Both the position numbers and the translations under genes were made by a program. Positions 51,764 through 62,911 of a stretch of DNA of 64,000 nt are shown here, one piece after another. This stretch comes from Pseudaquabacterium inlustre (lineage in GTDB: Bacteria > Pseudomonadota > Gammaproteobacteria > Burkholderiales > Burkholderiaceae_C): contig NZ_JBBUTH010000004.1 in NCBI RefSeq assembly GCF_038066595.1, positions 614,259-678,258 on the forward strand, read 5' to 3'. How positions within the stretch are numbered: the stretch's first letter is position 1; the number at the start of each line of letters is the position of its first letter. Under the pieces are notes generated by a model. That model was not told the DNA's origin. It saw only the letters and a list, made by a program, of their open reading frames with translations, and ran no database searches.

Positions 51764-51873
51764 GCGGATTCCTTGCGAACACGCGATTTTAGCCGGCCGG
51801 GCGGGGGCTTCCCGGCGGGCCGGGGCGGTGTTTGTGCGGTGGTGGCCGGCGGGCCGCTGACCAGGTGGCCGGA

Positions 51874-52428
51874 TCAGCCCAGCCGGTGGCGCGGCGGGGC
51901 TGCCGGGTCGGCCGCCGGTGCGCAGGCCACGATGCGCTGCACGAAGCGCGGTGGGCTGTCGAGGAAGCCGTCTTCGTAGGCCACGGTGCGCAGGTGGACG
52001 CAGCGCTGCAGCAGTTCGCCCGGCTGCAGCAGGAAGTCGGGCCGCGAGGGCTTGCCCACGGTCTCGTTGCCGGCGGCAAAGGTTTCGTAGACCAGCCAGC
52101 CGCCCGGCGCCAGGCTGTCCAGGATCTGCGGCCACAGCGGGCGCCACAGGTAGTTGGTCACCACCACCAGGTCGAAGCGCCGGCCGGCCAGCGGCCAGGG
52201 GCCGTTCTCGATGTCGGCCTCGATGCGTTCAACCGCCGCGCCCGGGTCGGTCAGGCTGGCCAGCGCCGCGGCGTCACGGTCGACGCCGGTGCAGCGCAGG
52301 CCACGTGCCGCCAGCCAGCGCAGGTGGCGGCCGCTGCCGCAGGCCAGGTCGAGCGCCGAGGCGCCCGCACCGGGTAGCAGGTGGGCCCAGCGCAGCAGCC
52401 AGGGCGAGGGGGGCGAGGTGCCGTGCAT
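51874..52428 (-). CDS. Class I SAM-dependent methyltransferase
   Basis: 184 residues. Motif I is ALDLACGSGRHLRWLAARG, the acidic end of strand 2 is TGVDRDAAALASL, and motif IV is FDLVVVTNYLWRPLW. The size and sequence resemble TehB-like small methyltransferases. Substrate unknown. It lies 22 nt after a 41-codon gene and 110 nt before dapA on the same strand. Confidence 0.82.
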   Translation of the reverse strand: MHGTSPPSPWLLRWAHLLPGAGASALDLACGSGRHLRWLAARGLRCTGVDRDAAALASLTDPGAAVERIEADIENGPWPLAGRRFDLVVVTNYLWRPLWPQILDSLAPGGWLVYETFAAGNETVGKPSRPDFLLQPGELLQRCVHLRTVAYEDGFLDSPPRFVQRIVACAPAADPAAPPRHRLG

Positions 52429-52450
52429 GCGGATCAGGTGAACGGGGAGG

Positions 52451-52576
52451 TCAGAAGCAGGCCCACAGCCGTGCGGCCAGGTCCACCGCCAGGTGTGGGT
52501 TCAGGTAGGCGGCGAACACGCCGGCCAGCACCAGCGCGGCGGCGCACCACAGCAGCAGGCGGGCAGGGCGGCGCAT
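52451..52576 (-). CDS. Small membrane protein, 41 aa
   Basis: A 41-codon ORF from ATG 52576 to TGA at 52451. It begins MRRPARLLLWCAAALVLAGV and continues FAAYLNPHLAVDLAARLWAC to a terminal Phe. A positively charged N-terminus and a single hydrophobic helix predict an inner-membrane micro-protein. It fills the gap between the MFS gene (24 nt upstream) and the methyltransferase (22 nt downstream). The SD is weak. Conservation would be the decisive test. Confidence 0.55.
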   Translation of the reverse strand: MRRPARLLLWCAAALVLAGVFAAYLNPHLAVDLAARLWACF

Positions 52577-52600
52577 GGCGGATGGGGCCGGTTGTGGGGG

Positions 52601-53827
52601 TCAGGCCGGCTGCGGCGCCGGCTGGCGCTGGATGGCCGACTCGCGCACCGGCAGGTTGGCCAGTGCCGCGAAGACGCCCAGCGCCACGGCGATCCACCAC
52701 ACCACGTCGTAGCTGCCGGTGGCGTCGTACAGCTTGCCGCCCAGCCACACGCCCAGGAACGAACCCACCTGGTGGCTGAAGAACACGAAGCCGCCCAGCA
52801 TCGACATGTACTGCACGCCGAAGATCTGCGCGATCACCGCATTGGTGGGCGGCACGGTGGACAGCCACAGAAAGCCCATGGCGCTGGCGAACAGGTACAC
52901 CGACCAGGGCGTCAGCGGCGCCCACAAGAAGGCCACGATGACCACCGAGCGCAGCGCGTAGATGGCGGCCAGGATGTGGCGCTTGGCCAGCGTCTGCCCC
53001 AGCACGCCGGCCGTGTAGGTGCCGAAGATGTTGAACAGGCCGATCAGCGCCAGCGCCGTGGTCGCCACCGAGGGGTCCAGCCCGTGGTCCTTCAGGTAGC
53101 TGGGCATGTGCACGCCGATGAACACCACCTGGAAGCCGCAAACGAAGTAGCCCGCCATCAGCCAGCGGAAGCTGGGATAGGCAAAGGCCTCGCGCACCGC
53201 GGCGCCCACGCTCTGGGTCTGGGCCGTGACCGGGCGCGGCGGCTCCTTCAGCCCACGCGCCAGCGGCAGCATCAGCAGCGCCATGGCGCCCAGCACGAAC
53301 AGCGCCTGTTGCCAGCCCAGGCCGCGGATCAGGCCGCTTTCCACCGGCACCATCAGGAACTGGCCGAACGAGCCGGCCGCCGCCGTGATGCCCATGGCCC
53401 AGCTGCGCTTGTCGGCCGGCACATTGCGGCCGATCACGCCATAGACGATGGCGTAGGTGCAGCCCGCCTGGGCCGTGCCCACCAGCAGGCCGGCCGCGCC
53501 GGTGAAGGCCAGGCCGGTGGTGGCCAGGGCCATCAGCACCAGGCCGCCGGCGTACATCAGCGCCGCGGCCAGCAGCACGCGGTAGGCGCCGAAGCGGTCG
53601 GCCAGCATGCCGGCGATGGGCCCGGCCACGCCCCAGGCGATGTTCTGCACCGCGATGGCGAAGGCGAAGGTCTCGCGCGTCCAGCCGCGCTCCATCGTGA
53701 TCGGCTGCAGCCACAGGCCGAAGCCGTGGCGGATGCCCATGCTGAGCGTGACCACCATCGCGCCGCAGATCAGCACCTGGGCCAGGGACAGTGGGGGCGG
53801 TTGCAGTGGGGACGTGCTTGAATTCAT
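52601..53827 (-). CDS. MFS transporter, 12 membrane spans
   Basis: 408 residues from ATG 53827 (MNSSTSPLQPP). Twelve hydrophobic helices in two halves are visible. An MFS A-motif-like loop reads GMLADRFGAYRVLLAAA, and SMGIRHGFGLWLQPITMERG resembles the monocarboxylate/oxalate-formate antiporter-like group. The substrate is unknown. It starts a minus-strand run with the 41-aa protein and a methyltransferase, and is divergent from parE (132 bp). Confidence 0.85.
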   Translation of the reverse strand: MNSSTSPLQPPPLSLAQVLICGAMVVTLSMGIRHGFGLWLQPITMERGWTRETFAFAIAVQNIAWGVAGPIAGMLADRFGAYRVLLAAALMYAGGLVLMALATTGLAFTGAAGLLVGTAQAGCTYAIVYGVIGRNVPADKRSWAMGITAAAGSFGQFLMVPVESGLIRGLGWQQALFVLGAMALLMLPLARGLKEPPRPVTAQTQSVGAAVREAFAYPSFRWLMAGYFVCGFQVVFIGVHMPSYLKDHGLDPSVATTALALIGLFNIFGTYTAGVLGQTLAKRHILAAIYALRSVVIVAFLWAPLTPWSVYLFASAMGFLWLSTVPPTNAVIAQIFGVQYMSMLGGFVFFSHQVGSFLGVWLGGKLYDATGSYDVVWWIAVALGVFAALANLPVRESAIQRQPAPQPA

Positions 53828-53959
53828 GCACAGACTGTAGCCAATACCGGCGCCTCGCTTGCATCGCCGCACGGACATCCCGCGGACGGCCACGGACATT
53901 GCCGCCCGGCCCCGGGTTGACCCGGGGCGTGCAGGAGCGCCTCCCTACAATGCCGCGCC

Positions 53960-55936
53960 ATGGCAACCGCACCCAAGCAAGGCAGTTACGGCGAGGCCTC
54001 GATCCGCGTGTTGAAGGGCCTCGAGCCCGTCAAGCAGCGGCCGGGCATGTACACCCGCACCGACAACCCCCTGCACATCGTGCAGGAGGTGATCGACAAC
54101 GCCGCCGACGAGGCGCTGGCCGGCTTCGGCAAGAAGATCGCCGTCACGCTGCATGCCGACGGCTCGGTGAGCGTGGACGACGATGGCCGCGGCATCCCCT
54201 TCGGCCTGCACCCCGACGAGCAGGTGCCGGTGGTGGAGATCGTGTTCACGCGCCTGCATGCCGGGGGCAAGTTCGACAAGGGCGCGGACGGCGCCTACAG
54301 CTTCTCGGGCGGCCTGCACGGCGTGGGCGTGAGCGTGACCAATGCGCTGGCGCAGCGCCTGCAGGTGACGGTGTGGCGCGACGGCCAGGTGGCCACGCTG
54401 GCCTTCAGCGGTGGCGACGTGATCGAGCCGCTGGTGGTGCGCAAGGCCAACCCCGGTGAGAAGAAGCAGGGCACGCGGGTGCAGGTTTGGCCCGATGCCA
54501 AGTACTTCGAGGCGGCCGAACTGCCGCGCAACGAGCTGACCCACCTGCTGCGCAGCAAGGCCGTGCTGATGCCCGGCGCCATCGTCACGCTCACCACCGA
54601 GAAGACTTGCGACACGCAGACCTGGCACTACAAGGGCGGCCTGCGCGACTACCTGGGGCAGGGCCTGGCGGCCGATCCGCTGATCCCGCTGTTCGAGGGC
54701 GAGGCCTATGCCTCGGGCAGCGAGAGCGAAAACTTCGCCGAGGGCGAGGGCGCGGCCTGGTGCGTGGCCTTCACCGAGGAAGGCGCGATCCTGCGCGAGA
54801 GCTATGTGAACCTGATCCCCACGGTGGCTGGCGGCACGCACGAGAGCGGGCTGAAGGACGGCCTGTTCGGCGCGATCAAGGCCTTCATCGAACTGCACAG
54901 CCTGCTGCCTAAGGGCGTGAAGCTGATGCCCGACGACGTGTTCGGCCGCGCCAGCTTTGTGCTGAGCGCCAAGGTGCTGGACCCGCAGTTCCAGGGTCAG
55001 ACGAAAGAGCGCCTGAACAGCCGCGACGCGCTGCGCCTGGTGAGCCAGTTCACCCGCGCGCCGCTGGAGCTGTGGCTGAACCAGCATGTGGAGCACGGCA
55101 AGAAGCTGGCCGAGCTGGTGATCAAGCAGGCGCAGACGCGCCAGCGCGCCGGCCAGAAGGTGGAAAAGCGCAAGGGCAGCGGCGTGGCCGTGCTACCCGG
55201 CAAGCTGACCGACTGCGAGAACCGTGACACCGCCCACAACGAGGTGTTCCTGGTCGAGGGCGACTCGGCCGGTGGCAGCGCCAAGATGGGCCGCGACAAG
55301 GAGACGCAAGCCATCCTGCCGCTGCGCGGCAAGGTGCTGAACGCCTGGGAAGTCGAGCGCGACCTGCTGTTCAAGAACAACGAGATCCACGACATCTCGG
55401 TGGCCATCGGCATCGACCCGCACGGGCCGAACGACGAACCCGATTTCTCCGGCCTGCGCTACGGCAAGGTGTGCATCCTGAGCGATGCCGACGTGGACGG
55501 CTCGCACATCCAGGTGCTGCTGCTCACGCTGTTCTTCCGCCACTTCCCCAAGCTGATCGAGCGCGGCCATGTCTACATCGCCAAGCCGCCACTGTTCCGC
55601 ATCGACGCCCCGGCGCGCGGCAAGAAGCCGGCCGCCAAGATCTATGCGCTGGACCAGGGCGAGCTCGACGCCACCCTCGACAAGCTGCGCAAGGAAGGCG
55701 CCCGCGAAGGCAGCTGGAGCATCAGCCGCTTCAAGGGCCTGGGCGAAATGAGCGCCGAGCAACTGTGGGAAACCACGCTCAACCCCGACACCCGCCGCCT
55801 GCTACCGGTGGCCTGGGGCGCGATGACTTTTGACGAAACCGTCGGCTCGTTCAACCGGCTGATGGGCAAGGGCGAGGCGGCTTCGCGGCGCGAGCTGATG
55901 GAGATCCACGGGGATGCCGTGGAGATCGATATCTGA
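53960..55936 (+). CDS. parE: DNA topoisomerase IV subunit B
   Basis: 658 residues. The GHKL ATPase shows VKQRPGMYTRTDNPLHIVQE, EVIDNAADEALAGF and DDDGRGIPFG, with GGLHGVGVSVTNAL. The TOPRIM domain has VEGDSAGGSAKMGRDKETQA and DADVDGSHIQVLLLTLFFRH. The start MATAPKQGSYGEASIRVLKG and total length indicate ParE rather than GyrB. It decatenates daughter chromosomes with ParC. The partner gene lies 751 bp downstream, interrupted by a toxin-antitoxin pair. Confidence 0.96.
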   Translation: MATAPKQGSYGEASIRVLKGLEPVKQRPGMYTRTDNPLHIVQEVIDNAADEALAGFGKKIAVTLHADGSVSVDDDGRGIPFGLHPDEQVPVVEIVFTRLHAGGKFDKGADGAYSFSGGLHGVGVSVTNALAQRLQVTVWRDGQVATLAFSGGDVIEPLVVRKANPGEKKQGTRVQVWPDAKYFEAAELPRNELTHLLRSKAVLMPGAIVTLTTEKTCDTQTWHYKGGLRDYLGQGLAADPLIPLFEGEAYASGSESENFAEGEGAAWCVAFTEEGAILRESYVNLIPTVAGGTHESGLKDGLFGAIKAFIELHSLLPKGVKLMPDDVFGRASFVLSAKVLDPQFQGQTKERLNSRDALRLVSQFTRAPLELWLNQHVEHGKKLAELVIKQAQTRQRAGQKVEKRKGSGVAVLPGKLTDCENRDTAHNEVFLVEGDSAGGSAKMGRDKETQAILPLRGKVLNAWEVERDLLFKNNEIHDISVAIGIDPHGPNDEPDFSGLRYGKVCILSDADVDGSHIQVLLLTLFFRHFPKLIERGHVYIAKPPLFRIDAPARGKKPAAKIYALDQGELDATLDKLRKEGAREGSWSISRFKGLGEMSAEQLWETTLNPDTRRLLPVAWGAMTFDETVGSFNRLMGKGEAASRRELMEIHGDAVEIDI

Positions 55937-55939
55937 GTC

Positions 55940-55969
55940 TGGATCTACAATTCGTTCTGTGTAGATCCA
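55940..55969 (+). promoter_or_regulatory. Operator/promoter of the toxin-antitoxin operon
   Basis: TGGATCTACA (55940-55949) and TGTAGATCCA (55960-55969) form a perfect 10-bp inverted repeat with a 10-nt spacer, so the half-sites are two helical turns apart. TACAAT (55945-55950), a near-consensus -10, lies inside the left arm. This fits autorepression by the antitoxin or the antitoxin-toxin complex. It starts 4 nt after the parE stop. Confidence 0.7.
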
Positions 55970-55985
55970 ACTCCAAGAGGCCTGC

Positions 55986-56234
55986 ATGCAAGTCTCCAAA
56001 TGGGGCAACAGCCTGGCTATCCGCCTGCCGGCCGCGGTGGTCGATGTGCTCGACCTGAAGGAAGGCGACGACATCGAGGTGTGCGTGGATGCCGGCCCCA
56101 GCTTGGCCATCCGCCGCAAGCCGGCCGCGAAGGAACTGCTGGCGCGGCTGCGGCAATACCGTGGCAGCCTGCCGGCCGACTTCAAGTTCGACCGGCTGGA
56201 GGCCAACGCGCGCGGTGCGGCAGACGGCAACTGA
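55986..56234 (+). CDS. AbrB/MazE-type antitoxin
   Basis: 82 residues, AGAGG Shine-Dalgarno at 55976-55980. The swapped-hairpin AbrB DNA-binding fold is MQVSKWGNSLAIRLPAAVVD followed by VLDLKEGDDIEV. The C-terminal ~35 residues (KELLARLRQYRGSLPADFKF and on) would wrap the toxin. It is followed 14 nt later by a PIN-domain toxin, so this is a VapB-like antitoxin. Confidence 0.88.
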   Translation: MQVSKWGNSLAIRLPAAVVDVLDLKEGDDIEVCVDAGPSLAIRRKPAAKELLARLRQYRGSLPADFKFDRLEANARGAADGN

Positions 56235-56248
56235 GCGTCGCGCGCGCC

Positions 56249-56641
56249 ATGCCGGCCTTCTTCGACACCAACATCGCGCTGTACCTGCTGTCGGCCGATG
56301 AGCGCAAGGCGCAGATCGCCGAGGATTTGATCGCCGCCGGCGGTACGGTGAGCGTGCAGGTGCTCAATGAGTTCGTCGCCGTGGCGCGGCGCAAGTACGA
56401 CGTGCCCTGGGAACGTGTTCAGGCCGTGCTGGATGCGTTGGCTGCCGTGTGCCAGGTGCAGCCGCTGAGCGTGGGCGCCCAGCGGCAGGCGGTGGCCTGG
56501 AGCCGGGAACACGGGTTTTCCATCTACGATGCCACCATCCTGGCCAGTGCGGCCGAGGCCGGCTGCGACCGGCTCTACACCGAGGATCTGCAACATGGCC
56601 GCCGTCTCGGGCCATTGCAGGTGCTGAACCCTTTCGCCTGA
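56249..56641 (+). CDS. PIN-domain toxin (VapC-like ribonuclease)
   Basis: 130 residues from ATG 56249. PIN active-site acidic residues are visible: Asp6 in FFDTNIALYLLSADE, the Glu in VLNEFVAVARRKY (about residue 41), and Asp94 in SIYDATILASAAEAGC with a further Asp in LYTEDLQHGRRL. These coordinate Mg for RNA cleavage, commonly of tRNA. It is paired with the upstream AbrB-type antitoxin and inserted between parE and parC. Base composition is like the neighbours. Confidence 0.9.
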   Translation: MPAFFDTNIALYLLSADERKAQIAEDLIAAGGTVSVQVLNEFVAVARRKYDVPWERVQAVLDALAAVCQVQPLSVGAQRQAVAWSREHGFSIYDATILASAAEAGCDRLYTEDLQHGRRLGPLQVLNPFA

Positions 56642-56687
56642 TGTCTTGCCTGGCTGCCGCCCTTGTGCGTGTTGGCCCCTGTCTGCC

Positions 56688-59024
<2,337 letters not shown>

Positions 59025-59222
59025 TCTGGCCTGTTGGTTCGCACGCGGCTTGCGCCGCCGCAAGTCGCTGTCACCTCCAGCACACGGGGGTTTGTCCGCA
59101 AATGCGTGCCAGGGCCCGGCGGGCTTAGACTGGTCCGCATCCAACGACAAGGGGGCTCGGCCGCGGTGCCGATCAGCGGCGCCGGGGTTCAGTGGCTTCC
59201 GACAGCCAGGAGACTCCCGAGC

Positions 59223-61064
59223 GTGCGTTCCACCGATGTGGCCGACCCGGACTACTTCCACCGGGTCGTCGATTGCCAGTGGGCCTGCCCGGCCCACACC
59301 CCCGTCCCCGAGTACATCCGCCTGATCGCCCAGCGTCGCTACGACGATGCGTACATGGTGAACTGGGTCTCCAACGTGTTCCCCGGCGTGCTGGGCCGCA
59401 CCTGCGACCGGCCCTGCGAGCCCGCCTGCCGGCGTGGCCGGGTGGAAGACCACAATGCCGCCAAGCCGGAGCCGGTGGCCATCTGCCGCTTGAAGCGCGT
59501 GGCGGCCGACCTGAAGGGCGACGATGTGCGGGCGATGATCCCGCGCGCACTGCCGCGCAACGGCAAGCGCGTGGCCTGCGTGGGCGCCGGACCGGCCTCG
59601 TTGACCGTGGCGCGTGACTTGGCGCTGCAGGGCTATGCCGTCACCGTGTTCGATGGCGAGCGCAAGGCCGGTGGCTTCATGCGCAGCCAGGTGCCGCGTT
59701 TTCGCCTGCCCGAGCGGGTGATCGACGAGGAGGTGGGCCACATCCTGCACCTGGGCGTCGAGTTCCGCAGCGGCCAGTACGTCAGCTCGATGAAGGCGCT
59801 GCTGGGGGAGGGTTTCGATGCGGTGTTCGTCGGCAGCGGCGCGCCGCGCGGGCGCGACCTGAAGATCCCGGGCCGCGACGAGGCGGCCGCGCAGATCCGC
59901 ATCGGCATCGACTGGTTGGCGTCGGTCTCGTTCGGCCATGTCACGGCGGTGGGCAAGCAGGTCATCGTGCTGGGCGGCGGCAACACCGCGATGGACTGCT
60001 GCCGCTCGGCGCGGCGCCTGGGCGCCGAGCAGGTGACGGTGCTGGTGCGCTCGACCTACGAGGACATGAAGGCCTCGCCGTGGGAAAAAGAGGATGCCGA
60101 GCATGAGGGCATCCCGATCAAGCCGTGCCACAGCCCCAAGGCCTTCTTGCTGGAAGGAGGCAAGTTGGTCGGCATGCGTTTCGAGATCGTCGAGTCGGTG
60201 TACGACGACAAGGGCCGCCGCACGCTGAAGCCCAGCGGCCAGCCCGATGTGGATGTGCCGTGCGACGAGGTGCTGGTGGCCGTGGGCCAGGAGAACGCGT
60301 TCCCGTGGATCGAGCGCGATGCCGGCATCGCCTTCGATGAATGGGGCCTGCCGGTGCTGGATGCGGTGACGCACCAGTCCTCGTTGCCGCAGGTGTTCTT
60401 CGGTGGCGATGCAGCCTTCGGGCCGAAGAACATCATCACCGCCGTGGCCCATGGGCATGAAGCGGCCGTCAGCATCGACCGCCTGCTGCACGGCGAGCCG
60501 GTCACGCAGCGGCCGCCGCCGCATGTGAACCTGGTGTCGCAGAAGATGGGCATCCACGAGTGGAGCTACGACAACGCGCCCAGCAACGACCTGCGCTTCA
60601 AGGTGCCCTGGGCCAAGGCCGAGCAGGCGCTGGCCAGCATCGCGGTGGAGGTGGAGCTTGGCTTCGATGCCGCCACGGCGTTCAAGGAGGCCGCACGCTG
60701 CCTGAACTGCGACGTGCAGACCGTGTTCACGCCCAAGGCCTGCATCGAGTGCGATGCTTGCGTGGACATCTGCCCGATGGACTGCATCAGCTTCACCGAC
60801 GATTCGCCCGACGAGGCCACGCTGCGCCAGCGGCTCAAGGCCCCGGCGCTGAACCTGGCGCAGGGCCTGTATCTGGGCCTGCCGCTGAAGACCGGCCGCG
60901 TGATGGTCAAGGACGAGGACGTGTGCCTGCACTGCGGCCTGTGCGCCGAGCGCTGCCCCACGGGCGCCTGGGACATGCAGAAGTTCCTGCTGCTGACCAC
61001 CAAGGCCGGCCCGGCCTGCCGCGATGGCAAGCCGGCTTCTACCAAGAAGGAAGTGGTCGCATGA
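59223..61064 (+). CDS. NAD(P)H/FAD/FeS oxidoreductase subunit of a 2-oxoacid oxidoreductase (GltD-like plus 2[4Fe-4S])
   Basis: 613 residues from a GTG at 59223 with AGGAG at 59208-59212 (10-nt spacing). The N-terminal Cys-rich GltD-type FeS domain (CQWACPAHTPVPEY, CDRPCEPACRRGR) is followed by an FAD fold (ACVGAGPASLTVARDLALQG), an NAD(P)H fold (VIVLGGGNTAMDCCRSARRL) and a C-terminal 2x[4Fe-4S] ferredoxin domain with CIECDACVDIC (~507) and CLHCGLCAERC (~568). It is translationally coupled (ATGA) to a 2-oxoacid oxidoreductase alpha gene. It probably passes electrons between the oxidoreductase and NAD(P), as in the gamma subunit of the 2-oxoglutarate:NADP+ oxidoreductase described in Azoarcus. 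Confidence 0.88.
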   Translation: MRSTDVADPDYFHRVVDCQWACPAHTPVPEYIRLIAQRRYDDAYMVNWVSNVFPGVLGRTCDRPCEPACRRGRVEDHNAAKPEPVAICRLKRVAADLKGDDVRAMIPRALPRNGKRVACVGAGPASLTVARDLALQGYAVTVFDGERKAGGFMRSQVPRFRLPERVIDEEVGHILHLGVEFRSGQYVSSMKALLGEGFDAVFVGSGAPRGRDLKIPGRDEAAAQIRIGIDWLASVSFGHVTAVGKQVIVLGGGNTAMDCCRSARRLGAEQVTVLVRSTYEDMKASPWEKEDAEHEGIPIKPCHSPKAFLLEGGKLVGMRFEIVESVYDDKGRRTLKPSGQPDVDVPCDEVLVAVGQENAFPWIERDAGIAFDEWGLPVLDAVTHQSSLPQVFFGGDAAFGPKNIITAVAHGHEAAVSIDRLLHGEPVTQRPPPHVNLVSQKMGIHEWSYDNAPSNDLRFKVPWAKAEQALASIAVEVELGFDAATAFKEAARCLNCDVQTVFTPKACIECDACVDICPMDCISFTDDSPDEATLRQRLKAPALNLAQGLYLGLPLKTGRVMVKDEDVCLHCGLCAERCPTGAWDMQKFLLLTTKAGPACRDGKPASTKKEVVA

Positions 61065-62911
61065 AGCGCATCGAAGCCCTCAACGACTTCGTCGTCAAGT
61101 TCGCCAATGTCAACGGCTCGGGCTCGGCCTCGGCCAACGAGTTGTTCGCCAAGGCCGTGCTGCGCATGGGCGTGCCGGTCAGCCCGCGCAATATCTTTCC
61201 CAGCAACATCCAGGGCCTGCCCACCTGGTACGAGGTGCGGGTGAGTGAGCGCGGCTGGCTTGGGCGGCGCGGCGGCATCGACATGATGGTGGCGATGAAC
61301 CCGCAGACCTGGGACCAGGATGTCAAGGAGGTCGAGCCCGGCGGCTACCTGTTCTACGACAGCACGCGCCCGCTGCCGCCCAGCGCCTTCCGCGACGACC
61401 TCAACGTCATCGGCATGCCGGTCACGGCGATCTGCAACGCCACCTACGAAGACCCGCGTCAGCGCACGCTGTTCAAGAACATCATGGTTCTGGGTGCGCT
61501 GTCGCAGCTGATGGGCGTGGATCCGGCCGTGATCGAAGCGCTGTTCGGCGAGCAGTACCGCGGCAAGGAGCGGCTGCTGGAATCGAACGTGCGCGCGCTG
61601 CATGCCGGCCGCAGCTTTGCGGCCGACCACCTGAAGCCACCGCAGGTGGCCGAGATGGGCCTGCAGGTGCGCCGCGCCAATGCGGTGGGCGAGCGCATCT
61701 TCGTCGAGGGCAATGCCGCCGCCGCGCTGGGCTGCGTGTACGGCGGCGCCACGGTGTGCGCCTGGTACCCGATCACGCCCAGCTCGTCGGTGGCCGAGGC
61801 CTTCGAGAAGTACTGCCGCAAGTACCGCGTCGATGCAGCCACCGGCGAGAACCGCTTTGCCATCGTGCAGGCCGAGGACGAGATCGCATCCATCGGCATG
61901 GTGGTGGGCGCGGGCTGGAACGGCGCGCGTGCCTTCACCGCCACCTCAGGGCCCGGCGTCAGCCTGATGACCGAGTTCATCGGCCTGGCCTACTTCGCCG
62001 AGATCCCTGTCACCATCATCGACGTGCAGCGCGGCGGGCCGTCCACCGGCATGCCCACGCGCACGCAGCAGGCCGACCTGATCAGCAGCGCCTATGCCAG
62101 CCACGGCGACACCAAGCATGTGATGCTGCTGCCGCAGGATCCGACCGAATGCTTCGAGTTCGCAGCCGCCGCGCTCGACCTGGCCGACCGCCTGCAGACG
62201 CCGGTGTTCGTGATGACCGATCTGGACATCGGCATGAACCAGCGCCTGTGCGAACCCTTCGCCTGGGACGACAGCCGCGCCTATGACCGCGGCAAGGTGA
62301 TGACCGCCGAGATGCTCGAAGCCGGCAAGGAGTTCGCACGCTACAAGGACGTGGACGGCGACGGCATCCCCTGGCGCACCTATCCCGGCACGCATCCGAG
62401 CAAGGGCGCCTACTTCACGCGTGGCACCACGCGCGATCCGCAGGCGCGCTACTCCGAGGCCGGGCCCGATTACCTCTACAACGTGCAGCGCCTGCTGAAG
62501 AAGTTTGCCACCGCGGCCAACCTGGTGCCGCAGCCGGTGCTGCGTGCCGCCGGCCAGAAGACGCGCCTGGGCGTGCTGTACTTCGGCAGCACGGCGCCGG
62601 CGATGGACGAGGCGCTGGAGGCGCTGGCTGCCGACGGCATCCATGTGGACGCGATGCGGCTGCGCGCCTTCCCGTTCCCGGCCTCGGTCAAGGCCTTCAT
62701 CGCCGCGCACGACCATGTCTTCGTCGTCGAGCAGAACCGCGATGCGCAGATGCGCACGCTGCTGATCAACGAGCTGGAGCTCGACCCGGCCTGGCTGATC
62801 GCCGTGCTGCACTGCGACGGCACGCCGATCACCGCACGCTTCATCACCCAGGCCATCACCACCCATGTGCACGCGCTGGCCGTGGCCCCGCGGAGGGAGA
62901 AGATCCTGTGA
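61061..62911 (+). CDS. 2-oxoacid:acceptor oxidoreductase, gamma-alpha fused subunit
   Basis: 616 residues, ATG at 61061 overlapping the upstream stop. An N-terminal POR-gamma domain (~1-190, FANVNGSGSASANELFAKAV, PTWYEVRVSERGWLGRRGGI) is fused to the alpha (PYR-type) domain beginning CVYGGATVCAWYPITPSSSV, with EDEIASIGMVVGAGWNGARA and SGPGVSLMTEFIGLAYFAEI. This gamma-alpha fusion is the KorA/2-oxoglutarate ferredoxin oxidoreductase form. It pairs with the ThDP-binding beta subunit next door and oxidatively decarboxylates a 2-oxoacid to acyl-CoA. Substrate (2-oxoglutarate versus other) is inferred from architecture only. Confidence 0.9.
   Translation: MKRIEALNDFVVKFANVNGSGSASANELFAKAVLRMGVPVSPRNIFPSNIQGLPTWYEVRVSERGWLGRRGGIDMMVAMNPQTWDQDVKEVEPGGYLFYDSTRPLPPSAFRDDLNVIGMPVTAICNATYEDPRQRTLFKNIMVLGALSQLMGVDPAVIEALFGEQYRGKERLLESNVRALHAGRSFAADHLKPPQVAEMGLQVRRANAVGERIFVEGNAAAALGCVYGGATVCAWYPITPSSSVAEAFEKYCRKYRVDAATGENRFAIVQAEDEIASIGMVVGAGWNGARAFTATSGPGVSLMTEFIGLAYFAEIPVTIIDVQRGGPSTGMPTRTQQADLISSAYASHGDTKHVMLLPQDPTECFEFAAAALDLADRLQTPVFVMTDLDIGMNQRLCEPFAWDDSRAYDRGKVMTAEMLEAGKEFARYKDVDGDGIPWRTYPGTHPSKGAYFTRGTTRDPQARYSEAGPDYLYNVQRLLKKFATAANLVPQPVLRAAGQKTRLGVLYFGSTAPAMDEALEALAADGIHVDAMRLRAFPFPASVKAFIAAHDHVFVVEQNRDAQMRTLLINELELDPAWLIAVLHCDGTPITARFITQAITTHVHALAVAPRREKIL

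Noticed and set aside
59036..59052. Sigma-54-like GG-N10-GC upstream of the oxidoreductase operon
   Set aside because: Only the GG and GC spacing fits; the TGGCAC and TTGC context is poor and such pairs are common in GC-rich DNA.
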